From JAKAGZ01 sp963783855 (GTDB lineage Bacteria; Bacteroidota; Ignavibacteria; Ignavibacteriales; Ignavibacteriaceae), in NCBI GenBank assembly GCA_963783855.1, contig CAWAPE010000007.1, positions 124,001 through 188,000 on the forward strand: DNA of 64,000 nucleotides. Reading direction: 5' to 3'. Made by a program: the position numbers and the translations under genes. Within the stretch, counting starts at the first letter, position 1; every line of letters starts with the position of its first letter. The notes beneath the pieces are model-generated. The model was not told the DNA's origin, made no database searches, and worked only from the letters and a program-made list of their open reading frames with translations. Shown piece after piece: positions 40,432 to 49,189 of this stretch.

Positions 40432-41016
40432 CTATTTACCGTAAAGTTCTTCTTCAACCAATTCACAGATAATATGAGCTATGGTTATGTGTCCTTCCTG
40501 AATCCTTTGAGTATTTGCTGAGGGAATAATTACTGGGAGGTCAACTTTGTCTTTTAATTTTCCGCCATTTCCACCAAGGAAGCCAATCACACTCATTTTT
40601 TTTTCTTTTGCTTTATCAGCCGCTTTAAGCACGTTTGGGGAGTTGCCACTTGTTGAGATTGCAATTAATACATCTCCTTCGTTACCAAGACCTTCAACAT
40701 TTCTGGCAAAGACATTTTCAAAGCCAATATCATTCCCACCGGCTGAAAGATTAGAAGAGTCTGTTGTTAAAGCAATTGCGGGCAATGCCGGACGATTAAT
40801 GTGATGGCTGAGGCGTATCATTAATTCAGTCGCAATATGCTGACAATCTGCAGCACTTCCACCGTTACCGCAAAGCAAAAGTTTTTTATTGTTTTTATAA
40901 GCGTTGGTTATTATTTCAACAGCGGTGAGTATTTCGTTAAAACACTCTTTCTGAATTTTAATTTTAGTTTCTGAACTTTCAATAAGAGAATCGTTAATAA
41001 ACTTTTTTTTATCCAA
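40432..41016 (-). CDS. gmhA: sedoheptulose-7-phosphate isomerase (GmhA-like, SIS domain)
   Basis: The enzyme isomerises sedoheptulose 7-phosphate to glycero-manno-heptose 7-phosphate, first step toward ADP-heptose for lipopolysaccharide or glycans. The product is 194 residues. Key blocks: 'LLLCGNGGSAADCQHIATEL' (~46-65), 'LTTDSSNLSAGGNDIGFENV' (~84-103), 'LIAISTSGNSPNVLKAADKA' (~117-136), and 'RIQEGHITIAHIICELVEEE' at the C-terminus with the active-site Glu/His. No other heptose genes are in this window, so the pathway is inferred from this enzyme alone. Confidence 0.93.
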   Translation of the reverse strand: MDKKKFINDSLIESSETKIKIQKECFNEILTAVEIITNAYKNNKKLLLCGNGGSAADCQHIATELMIRLSHHINRPALPAIALTTDSSNLSAGGNDIGFENVFARNVEGLGNEGDVLIAISTSGNSPNVLKAADKAKEKKMSVIGFLGGNGGKLKDKVDLPVIIPSANTQRIQEGHITIAHIICELVEEELYGK

Positions 41017-41064
41017 TCTAAAGGTCCTTAAGAATTGTAAACTGAAGCAAAGTGTGGATTTATA

Positions 41065-41823
41065 TTAGACCGTAACAGGAACTTTCGAATGAATTGCATT
41101 TGCAAATTCTTTTACCTGGTCCCAGTTATTTTCATCTTCAAAATAATTACCAGTAACTATAATCTTTGCACCGCATTTAACTTTGGTCGCTGCTTCTTCT
41201 GCAGTTCTGATTCCGCCACCAACAATTACAGGAACGCTGCAATAATTTGAAACGAGTTTTACCATTTCATCAGGAACTGTTTTCTGTGCACCAGAGCCTG
41301 CCTCAAGATAAATAAATTTCATTCCAAGGTACTCTGCTGCCAGTGCAGTTGCTGCTGCAATTTCTGATTTGCTTCTCGGAATTGGTTGTGAACCACTAAC
41401 ATATTGAACTGTAGTTACAGTTCCCGATTCTATCAGAACATATCCTGTAGAAATGGGTTCAAGATTTGCCTGCTTAATAAAGGGTGCAGCTAATACATGC
41501 TTTCCAATTAAATGCTCTGGGTTTCTACCACTAACTACTGAAAGATAGAGAATTGAATCTGCTTCAGGGGAAACCTGGTTTACACCACCGGGGAATATAA
41601 TTGTTGGGATGGAAGTGTATTCTTTTACTTTTCTTAAAAAGTCCTCGAAATGATTACTCATCATTAAACTACCGCCTATCAAAAACCCGTCTACCCCCGA
41701 TTTTTCACAGTGTTTAATAAAGTGCGGTAGCTTTTCAAACGTAATTTTGTCAGGATCGACTAAAATTAAGTAAGCGGCCCCTTTTGAGGAAATAGTATTT
41801 ATTAAATGTTCGTAAACTTTCAT
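41065..41823 (-). CDS. geranylgeranylglyceryl-phosphate synthase family protein (group II-type)
   Basis: The enzyme joins sn-glycerol-1-phosphate to a polyprenyl diphosphate, giving the first ether bond of archaeal-type lipids; bacterial members of the FCB group have the same activity. ATG 41823 (residue 1 of 'MKVYEHLINTISSKGAAYLI') is chosen because the upstream in-frame codons are a hydrophobic AT-rich run. The product is 252 residues, a TIM barrel: 'LILVDPDKITFEKLPHF' (~19-35), 'SGVDGFLIGGSLMMSN', 'TIIFPGGVNQVSPEADSILY', 'FIYLEAGSGAQKTVPDEM' and 'VPVIVGGGIRTAEEAATKV' (G1P-phosphate-binding loop). It lies between gmhA and tex; no other archaeal-lipid gene is nearby. Confidence 0.9.
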   Translation of the reverse strand: MKVYEHLINTISSKGAAYLILVDPDKITFEKLPHFIKHCEKSGVDGFLIGGSLMMSNHFEDFLRKVKEYTSIPTIIFPGGVNQVSPEADSILYLSVVSGRNPEHLIGKHVLAAPFIKQANLEPISTGYVLIESGTVTTVQYVSGSQPIPRSKSEIAAATALAAEYLGMKFIYLEAGSGAQKTVPDEMVKLVSNYCSVPVIVGGGIRTAEEAATKVKCGAKIIVTGNYFEDENNWDQVKEFANAIHSKVPVTV

Positions 41824-42127
41824 AGTAATAGTGATTATAATATATGAATATAAATATTTAAGATTATAGAAAAAAGGAGACTTTTCAAGAAATTTGACTG
41901 TCCTAATCATTTAGTTTTAGAAACTTAAACCAAATATAAGAAGCTTTGTCTAAAGGTATGAACCGTTAACTAACTAAAACATACCGTATACTAAATAATT
42001 TTATTAGAGATATTGAGATAATCTTGGAAAAATTGCTAAAAAGCTAGAAATAGCTCAAAAAATGCACTTTCTAATATAATAGTGGAAAAATTACCAATTT
42101 TGAATTTTCAAAATTGTTTTTATGTAA
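41824..42127. other. AT-rich intergenic region upstream of the GGGP synthase gene
   Basis: About 300 bases without a coding region. The only structure visible is the tex-side hairpin at 42095-42116 (listed separately). The rest is AT-rich sequence that probably holds the promoter of the minus-strand GGGP synthase gene. No RNA gene recognised. Confidence 0.5.
42095..42116 (-). terminator. probable terminator of tex
   Basis: CAATTTTGA (42095-42103) and TCAAAATTG (42108-42116) form a perfect nine-bp stem with a four-base loop, starting 11 bases after the tex stop. On the minus strand the stem is followed by GTAATTTTT. On the plus strand it is followed by five T. No plus-strand gene needs it. 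Confidence 0.6.
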
Positions 42128-44317
42128 CTATCCTTTCATACTTAAAGATATTCTTCCCCGGGCAATATCTATCCCTGTAATAGTTACATCTATAATATCC
42201 CCAACATTTATTATATCCAGCGGATTTTTAACATATCTATCCGCAATTTGCGAAATATGAAGCAATCCGTCCTGTTTAACCCCAATATCCACAAATGCAC
42301 CAAAATCAACTACGTTACGAACTGTGCCTTTTAATTTCATGCCTTCGCGCAAATCTTCCATTTTAAGAACGTCACTTTTCAGGATCGGTTTTGATAATTC
42401 TTCACGTGGATCTCTTCCCGGTTTTTTAAGGTTTTCTATAATATCAATGAGGGTTGGTTCACCAATACCTATTTCCTCCGCCAGTTTTTTTGTCCCTTTC
42501 TGATTTACAATTAGAGAAATCATAGCACCAGACTCTTTTACTTTTGCCATCGGGATTTTCAACTTTTCCAGTAATTTTTCCGTTGCCTTGTAGGATTCAG
42601 GGTGAATAAAAGTATTGTCGAAAGGATTTTCCCCGTTCGGGATTTTTAAAAATCCTGCCGCCTGTTCAAATGCTTTTTCTCCTATTCCCTTAACTTTTTT
42701 GATTTCTTTTCGTGAATTAAATTTTCCTTTTTCTTCGCGATGCTTAATAATATTCTCAGCAATTCTTTTGTTCAATCCTGAGACGTAGGTCAACAGAGAT
42801 GCAGAAGCTGTGTTAAGGTCTACACCCACATGATTTACACAGCTTTCAACTACGTTATCAAGTTTACCCATTAATAATTTCTGATCGACATCGTGCTGGT
42901 ATAATCCAACACCAATTGATTTCGGATCAATTTTAACAAGTTCGGCAAGAGGATCAAGTAATCTTCTTCCTATAGAAATATTTCCACGTTGACTTGCTTC
43001 GAGATCCGGAAATTCTTTTTTTGCAACTGCAGACGCGGAATAAACGGACGCGCCGGCTTCATTTACAATTATGTAATGACATTTTAATTTGTTCTTCTTT
43101 ATCAATTCAGCAACAAATAATTCTGTTTCCCGGCTTGCAGTTCCATTACCGATTGCAATAATCTCAACTTTATGTTTTTGAATCAGTTCTGCAACAACTT
43201 TAGCAGCTGCTTCGCTTTTCTTTTGAGGCGGGTGGGGATAAATTGTATTCCCTTCAATATATTTACCTGTTTCATCAATTACTGCTACTTTTGAACCTGA
43301 GACGAAACCCGGATCAATTCCCATAATTATTTTATTTGATAAAGGCGGCTGCAATAAAAGGGCTTTTAAATTGGATGCAAATATTTCAATAGCATGAAGA
43401 TCAGCAATTTCTGTTAAGTGAGCTCTTATTTCTCTCTCAAGTGATGGAAAAATTAACCTCGTAAATGAATCTTCAAATATTAAGTCAAGAATATCCATAA
43501 AGTAAGACTCTTTATAATCCAGGAATGTTTTCTTAATTCCACTTAAAATTTGAGGCTGTTCAACATCCAGTGAAATCTTTAAGACTTTTTCCTTTTCTCC
43601 CCGATTTAAAGCGAGAATCTGGTAAGGCTTTATCTTTTTTAAGTCAATCTCAAATTCATAATATATCTGATATATTTCTTTTTTATTTTTTGCTCTCTGT
43701 TTCTCACTTACTTTTTCATCTTTACTTCTTTCCTTTGTCTTTTCGGATTTGATGACTGAGTTCTCAAGCATATTTTCACGGACAACTTTTCTGACTTCCG
43801 CACTATCGCTTACCATTTCCGCAAGAATGTCTTTGGCACCCTGCAGTGCTTCTTCAGTTGAGGCAACTCCCAGTTCTTCATTTATGAATTCCTCGAGCTT
43901 TTCTTCAAGATTTCCCGAAAATTCAGGCTTTTCTAAAATAAATAGAGTGAGAGGTTCCAGTCCCTTTGCTTTTGCAATGGTTCCTCTGGTTTTTCTTTTT
44001 GGTTTATAAGGGAGATAAAGATCTTCAAGTGCCTGAAGTTTTACGCAATCCATTATTTTTTGTTTTAATTCATCAGTAAGCTTACCCTGTTCTTCTATAC
44101 TTTTTAAAATTGTTTCTCGTCTGTTATTAAGCAGTGTTAGGTAATTTAGCCTGTCTTCTATTTCACGAAGAAAATCTTCATCCAACCCGCCGGTTTGTTC
44201 TTTTCTGTAGCGGGCTATAAAGGGTACAGTTGCATCTTCCAGTAATAATTTTATTACAGAATCGACCTGCTCTTTTTTAATCCCTAATTCTTTTGCAATG
44301 ATTTGTGGTACATTCAT
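42128..44317 (-). CDS. tex: Tex/YhgF-family S1 RNA-binding transcription accessory protein
   Basis: This is a cytoplasmic nucleic-acid-binding protein implicated in transcription and toxin/stress responses in several bacteria; 729 residues, within the family range. In order: N-terminal Tex-N helical domain ('ATVPFIARYRKEQTGGLDED', ~30-49), a YqgF/RNase-H-like domain (~325-450; 'IIMGIDPGFVSGSKVAVIDE', 'IAIGNGTASRETELFV'), helix-hairpin-helix repeats (~495-560; 'LNTASASLLTYVSGLNKRIA', 'IKKVKGIGEKAFEQAAGFL'), and a C-terminal S1 domain (~655-729; 'GTVRNVVDFGAFVDIGVKQD', 'GLLHISQIAD'). It stands alone on the minus strand with its own probable terminator. Confidence 0.96.
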   Translation of the reverse strand: MNVPQIIAKELGIKKEQVDSVIKLLLEDATVPFIARYRKEQTGGLDEDFLREIEDRLNYLTLLNNRRETILKSIEEQGKLTDELKQKIMDCVKLQALEDLYLPYKPKRKTRGTIAKAKGLEPLTLFILEKPEFSGNLEEKLEEFINEELGVASTEEALQGAKDILAEMVSDSAEVRKVVRENMLENSVIKSEKTKERSKDEKVSEKQRAKNKKEIYQIYYEFEIDLKKIKPYQILALNRGEKEKVLKISLDVEQPQILSGIKKTFLDYKESYFMDILDLIFEDSFTRLIFPSLEREIRAHLTEIADLHAIEIFASNLKALLLQPPLSNKIIMGIDPGFVSGSKVAVIDETGKYIEGNTIYPHPPQKKSEAAAKVVAELIQKHKVEIIAIGNGTASRETELFVAELIKKNKLKCHYIIVNEAGASVYSASAVAKKEFPDLEASQRGNISIGRRLLDPLAELVKIDPKSIGVGLYQHDVDQKLLMGKLDNVVESCVNHVGVDLNTASASLLTYVSGLNKRIAENIIKHREEKGKFNSRKEIKKVKGIGEKAFEQAAGFLKIPNGENPFDNTFIHPESYKATEKLLEKLKIPMAKVKESGAMISLIVNQKGTKKLAEEIGIGEPTLIDIIENLKKPGRDPREELSKPILKSDVLKMEDLREGMKLKGTVRNVVDFGAFVDIGVKQDGLLHISQIADRYVKNPLDIINVGDIIDVTITGIDIARGRISLSMKG

Positions 44318-44493
44318 ATGTTGCTTTCGTTTTTGTAGTTGACAAAATTTTAGGATAACAAACTAAAGCTAAAGAAAAATATTTATCAACTTGATTAGAA
44401 AAATCTTTTTCTTAAAGAAAAACACGGTTACTTTGACCTTTCTATTATAATCAAATATAGTATATTAAAATACTAGAAATTGGAGGACTAAAG

Positions 44494-44841
44494 ATGGAAA
44501 AGATAACTATCTATGAAAAGCCCACCTGCACAACCTGCAGAAAAGTAAAAAAAATTCTCGAAGAAAAAGGTGTGGATTTTGAAATGGTGAATTATTATAT
44601 CAAACCCTTCACTGACTCAAAACTGAGAGATTTATTAAAAAAAATGAATATGAAACCAAGTGAACTTTTGAGAAAAAAAGAACTGGCCGCCAAAGCAATC
44701 GATCTGAAAACTGAATCGGAAAACCAGATACTTGAGACGATGATTCTCGATCACGACCTGATTCAGCGCCCGATAGTTGAAATGGGCGACAGAGCAATAT
44801 TAGCACGTCCACCTGAAAAAATTTATGAATTGTTTGATTAA
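44494..44841 (+). CDS. ArsC/Spx-family thioredoxin-fold protein (glutaredoxin-type arsenate reductase-like)
   Basis: The product is 115 residues. 'ITIYEKPTCTTCRKVKKILE' (~4-23) carries the active-site Cys12 and Cys15 in a CxxC, unlike classic glutaredoxin-linked ArsC, which has one Cys here. 'KMNMKPSELLRKKE' and 'QRPIVEMGDRAILARPPEKI' (~91-110) with conserved Arg92 and Arg104 match the ArsC family. An arsenate reductase or YffB-like redox role is possible; no arsenic genes are nearby, so this is only a family call. A good GGAGG-like site (TTGGAGGAC near 44480) precedes the start. Confidence 0.82.
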   Translation: MEKITIYEKPTCTTCRKVKKILEEKGVDFEMVNYYIKPFTDSKLRDLLKKMNMKPSELLRKKELAAKAIDLKTESENQILETMILDHDLIQRPIVEMGDRAILARPPEKIYELFD

Positions 44842-44999
44842 TGAAAAAAAAGGACTTTTTCCAAAGCGGTTGCTTAAAATACTGCCAGTAGAAATCTCTC
44901 TTCACAATAATTTACTTTCACCCGGAGATAGGTTATTTTTAAATACTTTATTATAAGTATTAATTGAAATTTTATGACAAATAATCCTATAGGGGAATT

Positions 45000-46217
45000 A
45001 TGAAAGAGAAAGTAAAATCAGACTTTGAAACAAAATGCGTCCATTCCGGAATTGAAGAAAATGAATTTGGTGCTGTAGTACCTCCAATTTATCAGACATC
45101 AACATTTAAATTTGAATCTGCCCAACATGGTGCATCGCTTTTTGCCGGTGAGCAAAAAGGATACATCTACACCAGGATGGCTAATCCAACAGTAGAAGCT
45201 ATGGAAAACGGCATAGCAGAACTTGAAGGAGGATACAAAGCCCTCGGTTGTGGTAGCGGGATGGCTGCAGTTCATACAGTATTTGCAAGTCTGACAGGTG
45301 CAGGCGATCATATCTTATGTTCAGCGGCAGTTTACGGACCAACCACAACCTTACTTAATACAGTTATGAAAAAGTTCGGTGTTGAATCAACATTTGTTGA
45401 CACAACTGATGCTGAAGCAGTTAAAAAAGCAATCAAACCAAATACAAAAGTTCTTTATGTTGAAACTCCCGGCAATCCGACTCTTGCCATAAGTGATTTA
45501 AAAGCTATGGCGGAAATTGCTCATGCCAATAATGCTAAGCTTGTTGTTGATAATACTTTTATGAGTCCTGCCTTACAAAGGCCAATCGAGTTTGGTGCAG
45601 ATGTTGTCTTGCACAGTCTTACTAAATTTTTAAACGGCCATGCGGATGTTATAGGTGGAATAGTTGTTGTTAAAGATGATGAAACTTATAAATCTTTCCG
45701 TAAAATTTTAAATCAAATTGGCGGAGTGATTGATCCGTTCAATTCATTTCTTGTGCACAGGGGCATTAAAACTCTTTCTATTAGAATGAAAAAGCACTGC
45801 GAAAGCGCTATGGTTATAGCTGAATATCTGGAAAAACATCCGCTGGTTAAAAGCGTAAGTTTTCCCGGATTAAAAAGCCATCCGCAATATGAAGTAGGGC
45901 AAAAGCAGCACGACGGCCCGGGTGGAATGATTACTTTTGAATTAGAAGGTGGTTTTGAAGCCGGACAAATACTGATGAATTCAGTGAAACTTTGCCAGCT
46001 TGCTGTAAGCCTGGGTGGTGTTGAAAGTTTAATACAGCACCCGGCCAGTATGACACATTTTTCAATGGGTAAAGAAGGAAGAGAAGCCGGTGGAATTACA
46101 GAAGGTCTTGTTAGGTTTTCTGTTGGCATTGAGAATGTAAATGATATAATTTCCGATCTAGAACAGGGTCTGGAAAAGGTTAAAGAAGGAACTATGACAC
46201 TGGCTGAAAAAGAGTAG
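45000..46217 (+). CDS. methionine gamma-lyase/cystathionine gamma-synthase-family PLP enzyme
   Basis: It acts on sulfur amino acids; 405 residues. PLP lysine is Lys209 in 'VVLHSLTKFLNGHADVIGG'; 'GYIYTRMANPTVEAMENGIA' (~54-73), 'ALGCGSGMAAVHTVFASLTG' (~81-100), 'VETPGNPTLAISDLKAMAEI' (~154-173) and 'SLGGVESLIQHPASMTHFSM' complete the family pattern. Methionine gamma-lyases have Cys after 'YG' (YGCT); here Tyr112-Gly113-Pro114-Thr, so a true methionine gamma-lyase is not certain and a cystathionine gamma-synthase/lyase or homocysteine desulfhydrase remains possible. It stands alone, 158 bases after the ArsC-like gene and followed by a strong terminator. A paralogue fragment is at the window start. 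Confidence 0.88.
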   Translation: MKEKVKSDFETKCVHSGIEENEFGAVVPPIYQTSTFKFESAQHGASLFAGEQKGYIYTRMANPTVEAMENGIAELEGGYKALGCGSGMAAVHTVFASLTGAGDHILCSAAVYGPTTTLLNTVMKKFGVESTFVDTTDAEAVKKAIKPNTKVLYVETPGNPTLAISDLKAMAEIAHANNAKLVVDNTFMSPALQRPIEFGADVVLHSLTKFLNGHADVIGGIVVVKDDETYKSFRKILNQIGGVIDPFNSFLVHRGIKTLSIRMKKHCESAMVIAEYLEKHPLVKSVSFPGLKSHPQYEVGQKQHDGPGGMITFELEGGFEAGQILMNSVKLCQLAVSLGGVESLIQHPASMTHFSMGKEGREAGGITEGLVRFSVGIENVNDIISDLEQGLEKVKEGTMTLAEKE

Positions 46218-46249
46218 CGGAAAGATGAAATAAATATGGAATATTCACA

Positions 46250-46276
46250 GGGAAGCTAAAGCTTCCCTTTTTTATT
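46250..46276 (+). terminator. intrinsic terminator after the PLP enzyme gene
   Basis: GGGAAGC (46250-46256), loop TAAA, GCTTCCC (46261-46267), then a T-run: a compact, strong terminator 32 bases after the stop codon. Confidence 0.92.
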
Positions 46277-46313
46277 TTCTCAAATCACGTTTTTTCCTTA
46301 TTTTACCGGTAAT

Positions 46314-46338
46314 AATCGGGCATTCACCGATTTTTTCT
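46314..46338 (+). terminator. possible second terminator upstream of the LiaF-like operon
   Basis: AATCGG (46314-46319) pairs with CCGATT (46327-46332) around a seven-base loop and is followed by six T. It may be a backup terminator for the upstream gene or a leader hairpin of the LiaF-like operon. Confidence 0.45.
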
Positions 46339-46346
46339 TTAGTCTG

Positions 46347-46362
46347 TATAAATTGATTTATA
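46347..46362. promoter_or_regulatory. possible operator palindrome upstream of the LiaF/LytSR operon
   Basis: TATAAAT-TG-ATTTATA, a perfect 7-bp inverted repeat with a two-base centre, lies 46 bases before the LiaF-like start codon. It could be a binding site for the LytTR regulator encoded two genes downstream, or simply an AT-rich promoter box. Confidence 0.35.
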
Positions 46363-46407
46363 TGTTTATTCCGGGTAGAAAATAAGTCTATTCAAAGGAG
46401 AGTTTTT

Positions 46408-47169
46408 ATGGAAGAGATCAAACAGGAAAATCATCGTCGGAATTATGATTCCAGAAGTGTTGTCGGGTTGATACTCGTAGTGTTAGGTAGCCTTTTCCTG
46501 CTTGACAGTATGAATGTAATTGACTTCAATGTTGCCAGAATCATTTTTTCATTTCCGGCAATATTAATGATTATTGGTGTAATTCTGATTCTGAATACAA
46601 ACCGCAGACTTCCCGGAGCAATTCTGTTGGTTCTTGGGATATTTTTTATGATACCAAGAATATTCCCATGGGTTTATTATGATAGTCACATAATCTTCCC
46701 GATACTTTTAATTGCTTTTGGTATTTATATAATCCTGAGGAAAAGAACCCGCAGCAATTTGGAAGGAGAACAAAAACATAATCCGAATGCAGACGAAGCG
46801 CACTTTAAAGATTACAATGAAATTAATGCTGATACTGTTAATGATGTAGCAATTTTTGGTGGCGGCCATAAAATAATAGTTACAGATAATTTTAAAGGCG
46901 GAAATATTACATCAATTTTTGGCGGATCAGAAATTGATTTACGAGAAAGTAAACTAGCCCCCGGAACAAACGTGATTGATATCGTTGCTGTATTCGGCGG
47001 ATCTAATATTATCGTTCCAACTGATTGGAAAATATCTATAGACGTGCTACCAATATTCGGAGGTTTTTCTAATAAGGTAAGAAGAGATCCTGATTCTGTA
47101 ATAGATACAGAAAGAACACTGCTGATAAAAGGATTTGTGCTATTCGGCGGCGGGGAGGTTAAATCATAG
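46408..47169 (+). CDS. LiaF-like membrane protein (LiaI/DUF5668 helices plus LiaF C-terminal domain)
   Basis: The product is 253 residues. Residues ~15-108 contain four short membrane helices of the LiaI/DUF5668 type ('SVVGLILVVLGSLFLLDSM', 'LPGAILLVLGIFFMIPRIF'). Residues ~140-253 form the cell-wall-active-antibiotics-response domain: repeated 'FGG' strands ('VAIFGGGHKIIVTDNFKGGN', 'ITSIFGGSEIDLRESKLAPG', 'VAVFGGSNIIVPTDWKISID'). In Bacillus LiaF restrains a cell-envelope-stress two-component system. Here the next two genes encode a LytS-type kinase and a LytTR regulator, so it is likely a sensor partner for them. RBS AAAGGAGAG precedes the start at a good distance. Confidence 0.85.
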   Translation: MEEIKQENHRRNYDSRSVVGLILVVLGSLFLLDSMNVIDFNVARIIFSFPAILMIIGVILILNTNRRLPGAILLVLGIFFMIPRIFPWVYYDSHIIFPILLIAFGIYIILRKRTRSNLEGEQKHNPNADEAHFKDYNEINADTVNDVAIFGGGHKIIVTDNFKGGNITSIFGGSEIDLRESKLAPGTNVIDIVAVFGGSNIIVPTDWKISIDVLPIFGGFSNKVRRDPDSVIDTERTLLIKGFVLFGGGEVKS

Positions 47170-47194
47170 AATAAATATGATTTAAGGCAATGAA

Positions 47195-48241
47195 ATGAAT
47201 GAAAATCCGATACTTGCTTCGTCTAAAAGTCTGAATCTTTATTTATTGTTCTGGCTGCTGGTTGCAATCACTTATTTTTGTCTTTTATACTTTGGACTTA
47301 ACGGGGATGCAATATTATCAATTACCGACAGCCTGGTATTTAATATTCTTTTAAGCGGACTGGGCCTTGCATTCTGGTACCCTGTCCGCTTTATGTCTCT
47401 TGAAGCAAGCCTTACTAAAATTGTTTTTAATCATCTTGCCGCAGCAGTACTTGCAACAACCGTATGGCTTGGAATTGGTTTTGCATTTATATCCTATATT
47501 GTAAATCTTGGACCAGCTTACACATCTTTTTTCCAGAGTACACTTGTCTGGAGATTTCTTCTCGGGATACTTTTTAATCTTTTAATTACTTCGTTCTATT
47601 ATATAATTATATATTATTCAAATTTTCAAGAAAGAGCTGTTAGAGAAACTGAATTAAAAAATCTTGTAACTGAGGCAGAATTAAAAAATCTAAAATTCCA
47701 GATAAACCCTCACTTCATTTTTAACAGCTTAAACTCAATGAGCGCACTTACGGCAATTGATCCTGATAAAGCGAAAAGCATGATTCTAAAACTTGCCGAT
47801 TTTCTACGCTACACACTGGCAAATAATGAAAAACAGAAAAATAAACTGAGTGAAGAACTCAAAAATATAAAGCTCTACCTGGAGATAGAAAAAGTAAGAT
47901 TTGAAGATAAATTTGAATTTGTTGATGAAGTTTTACCTGAATGTGCTGCCATGGAAGTTCCGAATATGATTTTGCAACCCCTGTTTGAAAACGCGATTAA
48001 GCACGCAGTTTATGAAACACTCAGCACAGTTATTCTGACTTTAAAATGCAACAGAGATGACAACTATCTTGTACTTTCGTTAACCAATAATTTTGAAGAA
48101 GAATCGAAAGGGAAAAAAGGTGCTGGTATCGGGCTAAAAAACATTGCAAACAGACTGGAGCTTATTTACGGACAGAAAGATTTAATGAAAATAGAAAAAG
48201 ACGATAGTATTTTCAGAGTAACTTTGTACATTCCTTTGTAA
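47195..48241 (+). CDS. LytS/YehU-type sensor histidine kinase
   Basis: The product is 348 residues. Residues ~13-145 hold four membrane helices and little periplasmic sequence, so it senses in or at the membrane. Then a coiled segment and the His_kinase (PF06580-type) domain: phospho-acceptor His173 in 'LKFQINPHFIFNSLNSMSAL', followed by an HATPase domain with 'EVPNMILQPLFENAIKHAVY' (N-box) and 'KGAGIGLKNIANRLELIYG' (G-box). It lies 25 bases after the LiaF-like gene and 16 before the response regulator; the three form one operon, likely reporting cell-envelope stress. Confidence 0.93.
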   Translation: MNENPILASSKSLNLYLLFWLLVAITYFCLLYFGLNGDAILSITDSLVFNILLSGLGLAFWYPVRFMSLEASLTKIVFNHLAAAVLATTVWLGIGFAFISYIVNLGPAYTSFFQSTLVWRFLLGILFNLLITSFYYIIIYYSNFQERAVRETELKNLVTEAELKNLKFQINPHFIFNSLNSMSALTAIDPDKAKSMILKLADFLRYTLANNEKQKNKLSEELKNIKLYLEIEKVRFEDKFEFVDEVLPECAAMEVPNMILQPLFENAIKHAVYETLSTVILTLKCNRDDNYLVLSLTNNFEEESKGKKGAGIGLKNIANRLELIYGQKDLMKIEKDDSIFRVTLYIPL

Positions 48242-48257
48242 ATTACGGTAAAGAAAA

Positions 48258-49016
48258 ATGTCAGCGATGAAAGATAAAATAAGAGTAATAATAATTGATG
48301 ATGAAAGCCTTGCGAGATCAATTACAAGAAAGTATTTATCGGATAGGACTGAATTTGAAATCATTGCAGAATGCTCCAATGGTTTGGATGCAATAAAAAA
48401 AATAAATGAAGAAAAGCCCGACATTGTTTTTCTTGATATCCAGATGCCTAAAATGACCGGCTTTGAGATGCTTGAACTTCTTGAAGACCCGCCAATAATT
48501 ATTTTCACAACCGCTTACGATCATTATGCAATTAAAGCCTTTGAGGTAAATGCTGTAGATTATCTCTTAAAGCCATTCAGCGAAGACAGGTTTAATGAGG
48601 CGCTGGAAAAGACTATTGTTCATCTAAAAGAAAAAACCAGCCAGTCCGAAATAATAAAAAACCTGATTGAAAAAAATGATGAAAACGTAGAATTTATCGA
48701 GCGGGTAATTTATAAGGACGGACAGAAGATTAATATTGTTCCTACTGAAAAAATACGCTGGCTTGAAGCACAGGATGATTATGTAATGGTACACACGGAG
48801 AATAATAAGTTTTTGAAGCTCAAAACTATGAAGTATTTTGAAAGACATCTGGATCCGTCATATTTTGTGAGAATTCATCGCTCGTATATAATCAGCATTG
48901 ATTCTATAAAACACCTGGAGCAGTCCGAAAAAGATTCATACAAAATAATCCTGAAAAACAATCAGCAGCTCCCCGTAAGTAAAACCGGACTTTCAAAACT
49001 GAAGAATATTCTCTGA
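48258..49016 (+). CDS. LytTR-type response regulator
   Basis: The product is 252 residues. Receiver domain ~8-125: acidic pocket in 'VIIIDDESLARSITRKY' and phospho-acceptor Asp60 in 'PDIVFLDIQMPKMTG', with the conserved Lys in 'NAVDYLLKPFSEDRF'. LytTR DNA-binding domain ~150-252: 'KIRWLEAQDDYVMVHTENN', 'FVRIHRSYIISIDSI' and 'LPVSKTGLSKLKNIL'. LytTR proteins bind paired direct repeats rather than palindromes. It is the partner of the upstream LytS-type kinase, and likely controls the operon and envelope genes. A first methionine (MSAMKDK) four codons upstream of a second one leaves the start slightly open. Confidence 0.94.
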   Translation: MSAMKDKIRVIIIDDESLARSITRKYLSDRTEFEIIAECSNGLDAIKKINEEKPDIVFLDIQMPKMTGFEMLELLEDPPIIIFTTAYDHYAIKAFEVNAVDYLLKPFSEDRFNEALEKTIVHLKEKTSQSEIIKNLIEKNDENVEFIERVIYKDGQKINIVPTEKIRWLEAQDDYVMVHTENNKFLKLKTMKYFERHLDPSYFVRIHRSYIISIDSIKHLEQSEKDSYKIILKNNQQLPVSKTGLSKLKNIL

Positions 49017-49091
49017 GAATATTCCCCCAAAAAATTATTATCAAAATAGCATTTTATTCAAATTTGTCTGCACTACATTAATTTAATGGTG

Positions 49092-49120
49092 TTGCACTCT
49101 TTGAAGCGTCATGTTATATT
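49092..49120 (+). promoter_or_regulatory. possible sigma-70-like promoter for the DinB-like gene
   Basis: TTGCAC (49092-49097) and TATATT (49115-49120) are separated by 17 bases. The transcript would start around 49127, about 60 bases before the gene start. Confidence 0.4.
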
Positions 49121-49189
49121 CTTTTGCCTATAATATTCATCTCACGCGCGAATAGCATATTTAGAAATCACAACAAAAAGGAGTGTACT

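Noticed and set aside
44842..44999. SAM-type riboswitch upstream of the methionine gamma-lyase-like gene
   Set aside because: Only a small hairpin (near 44942-44962) is visible; no recognisable SAM aptamer elements.
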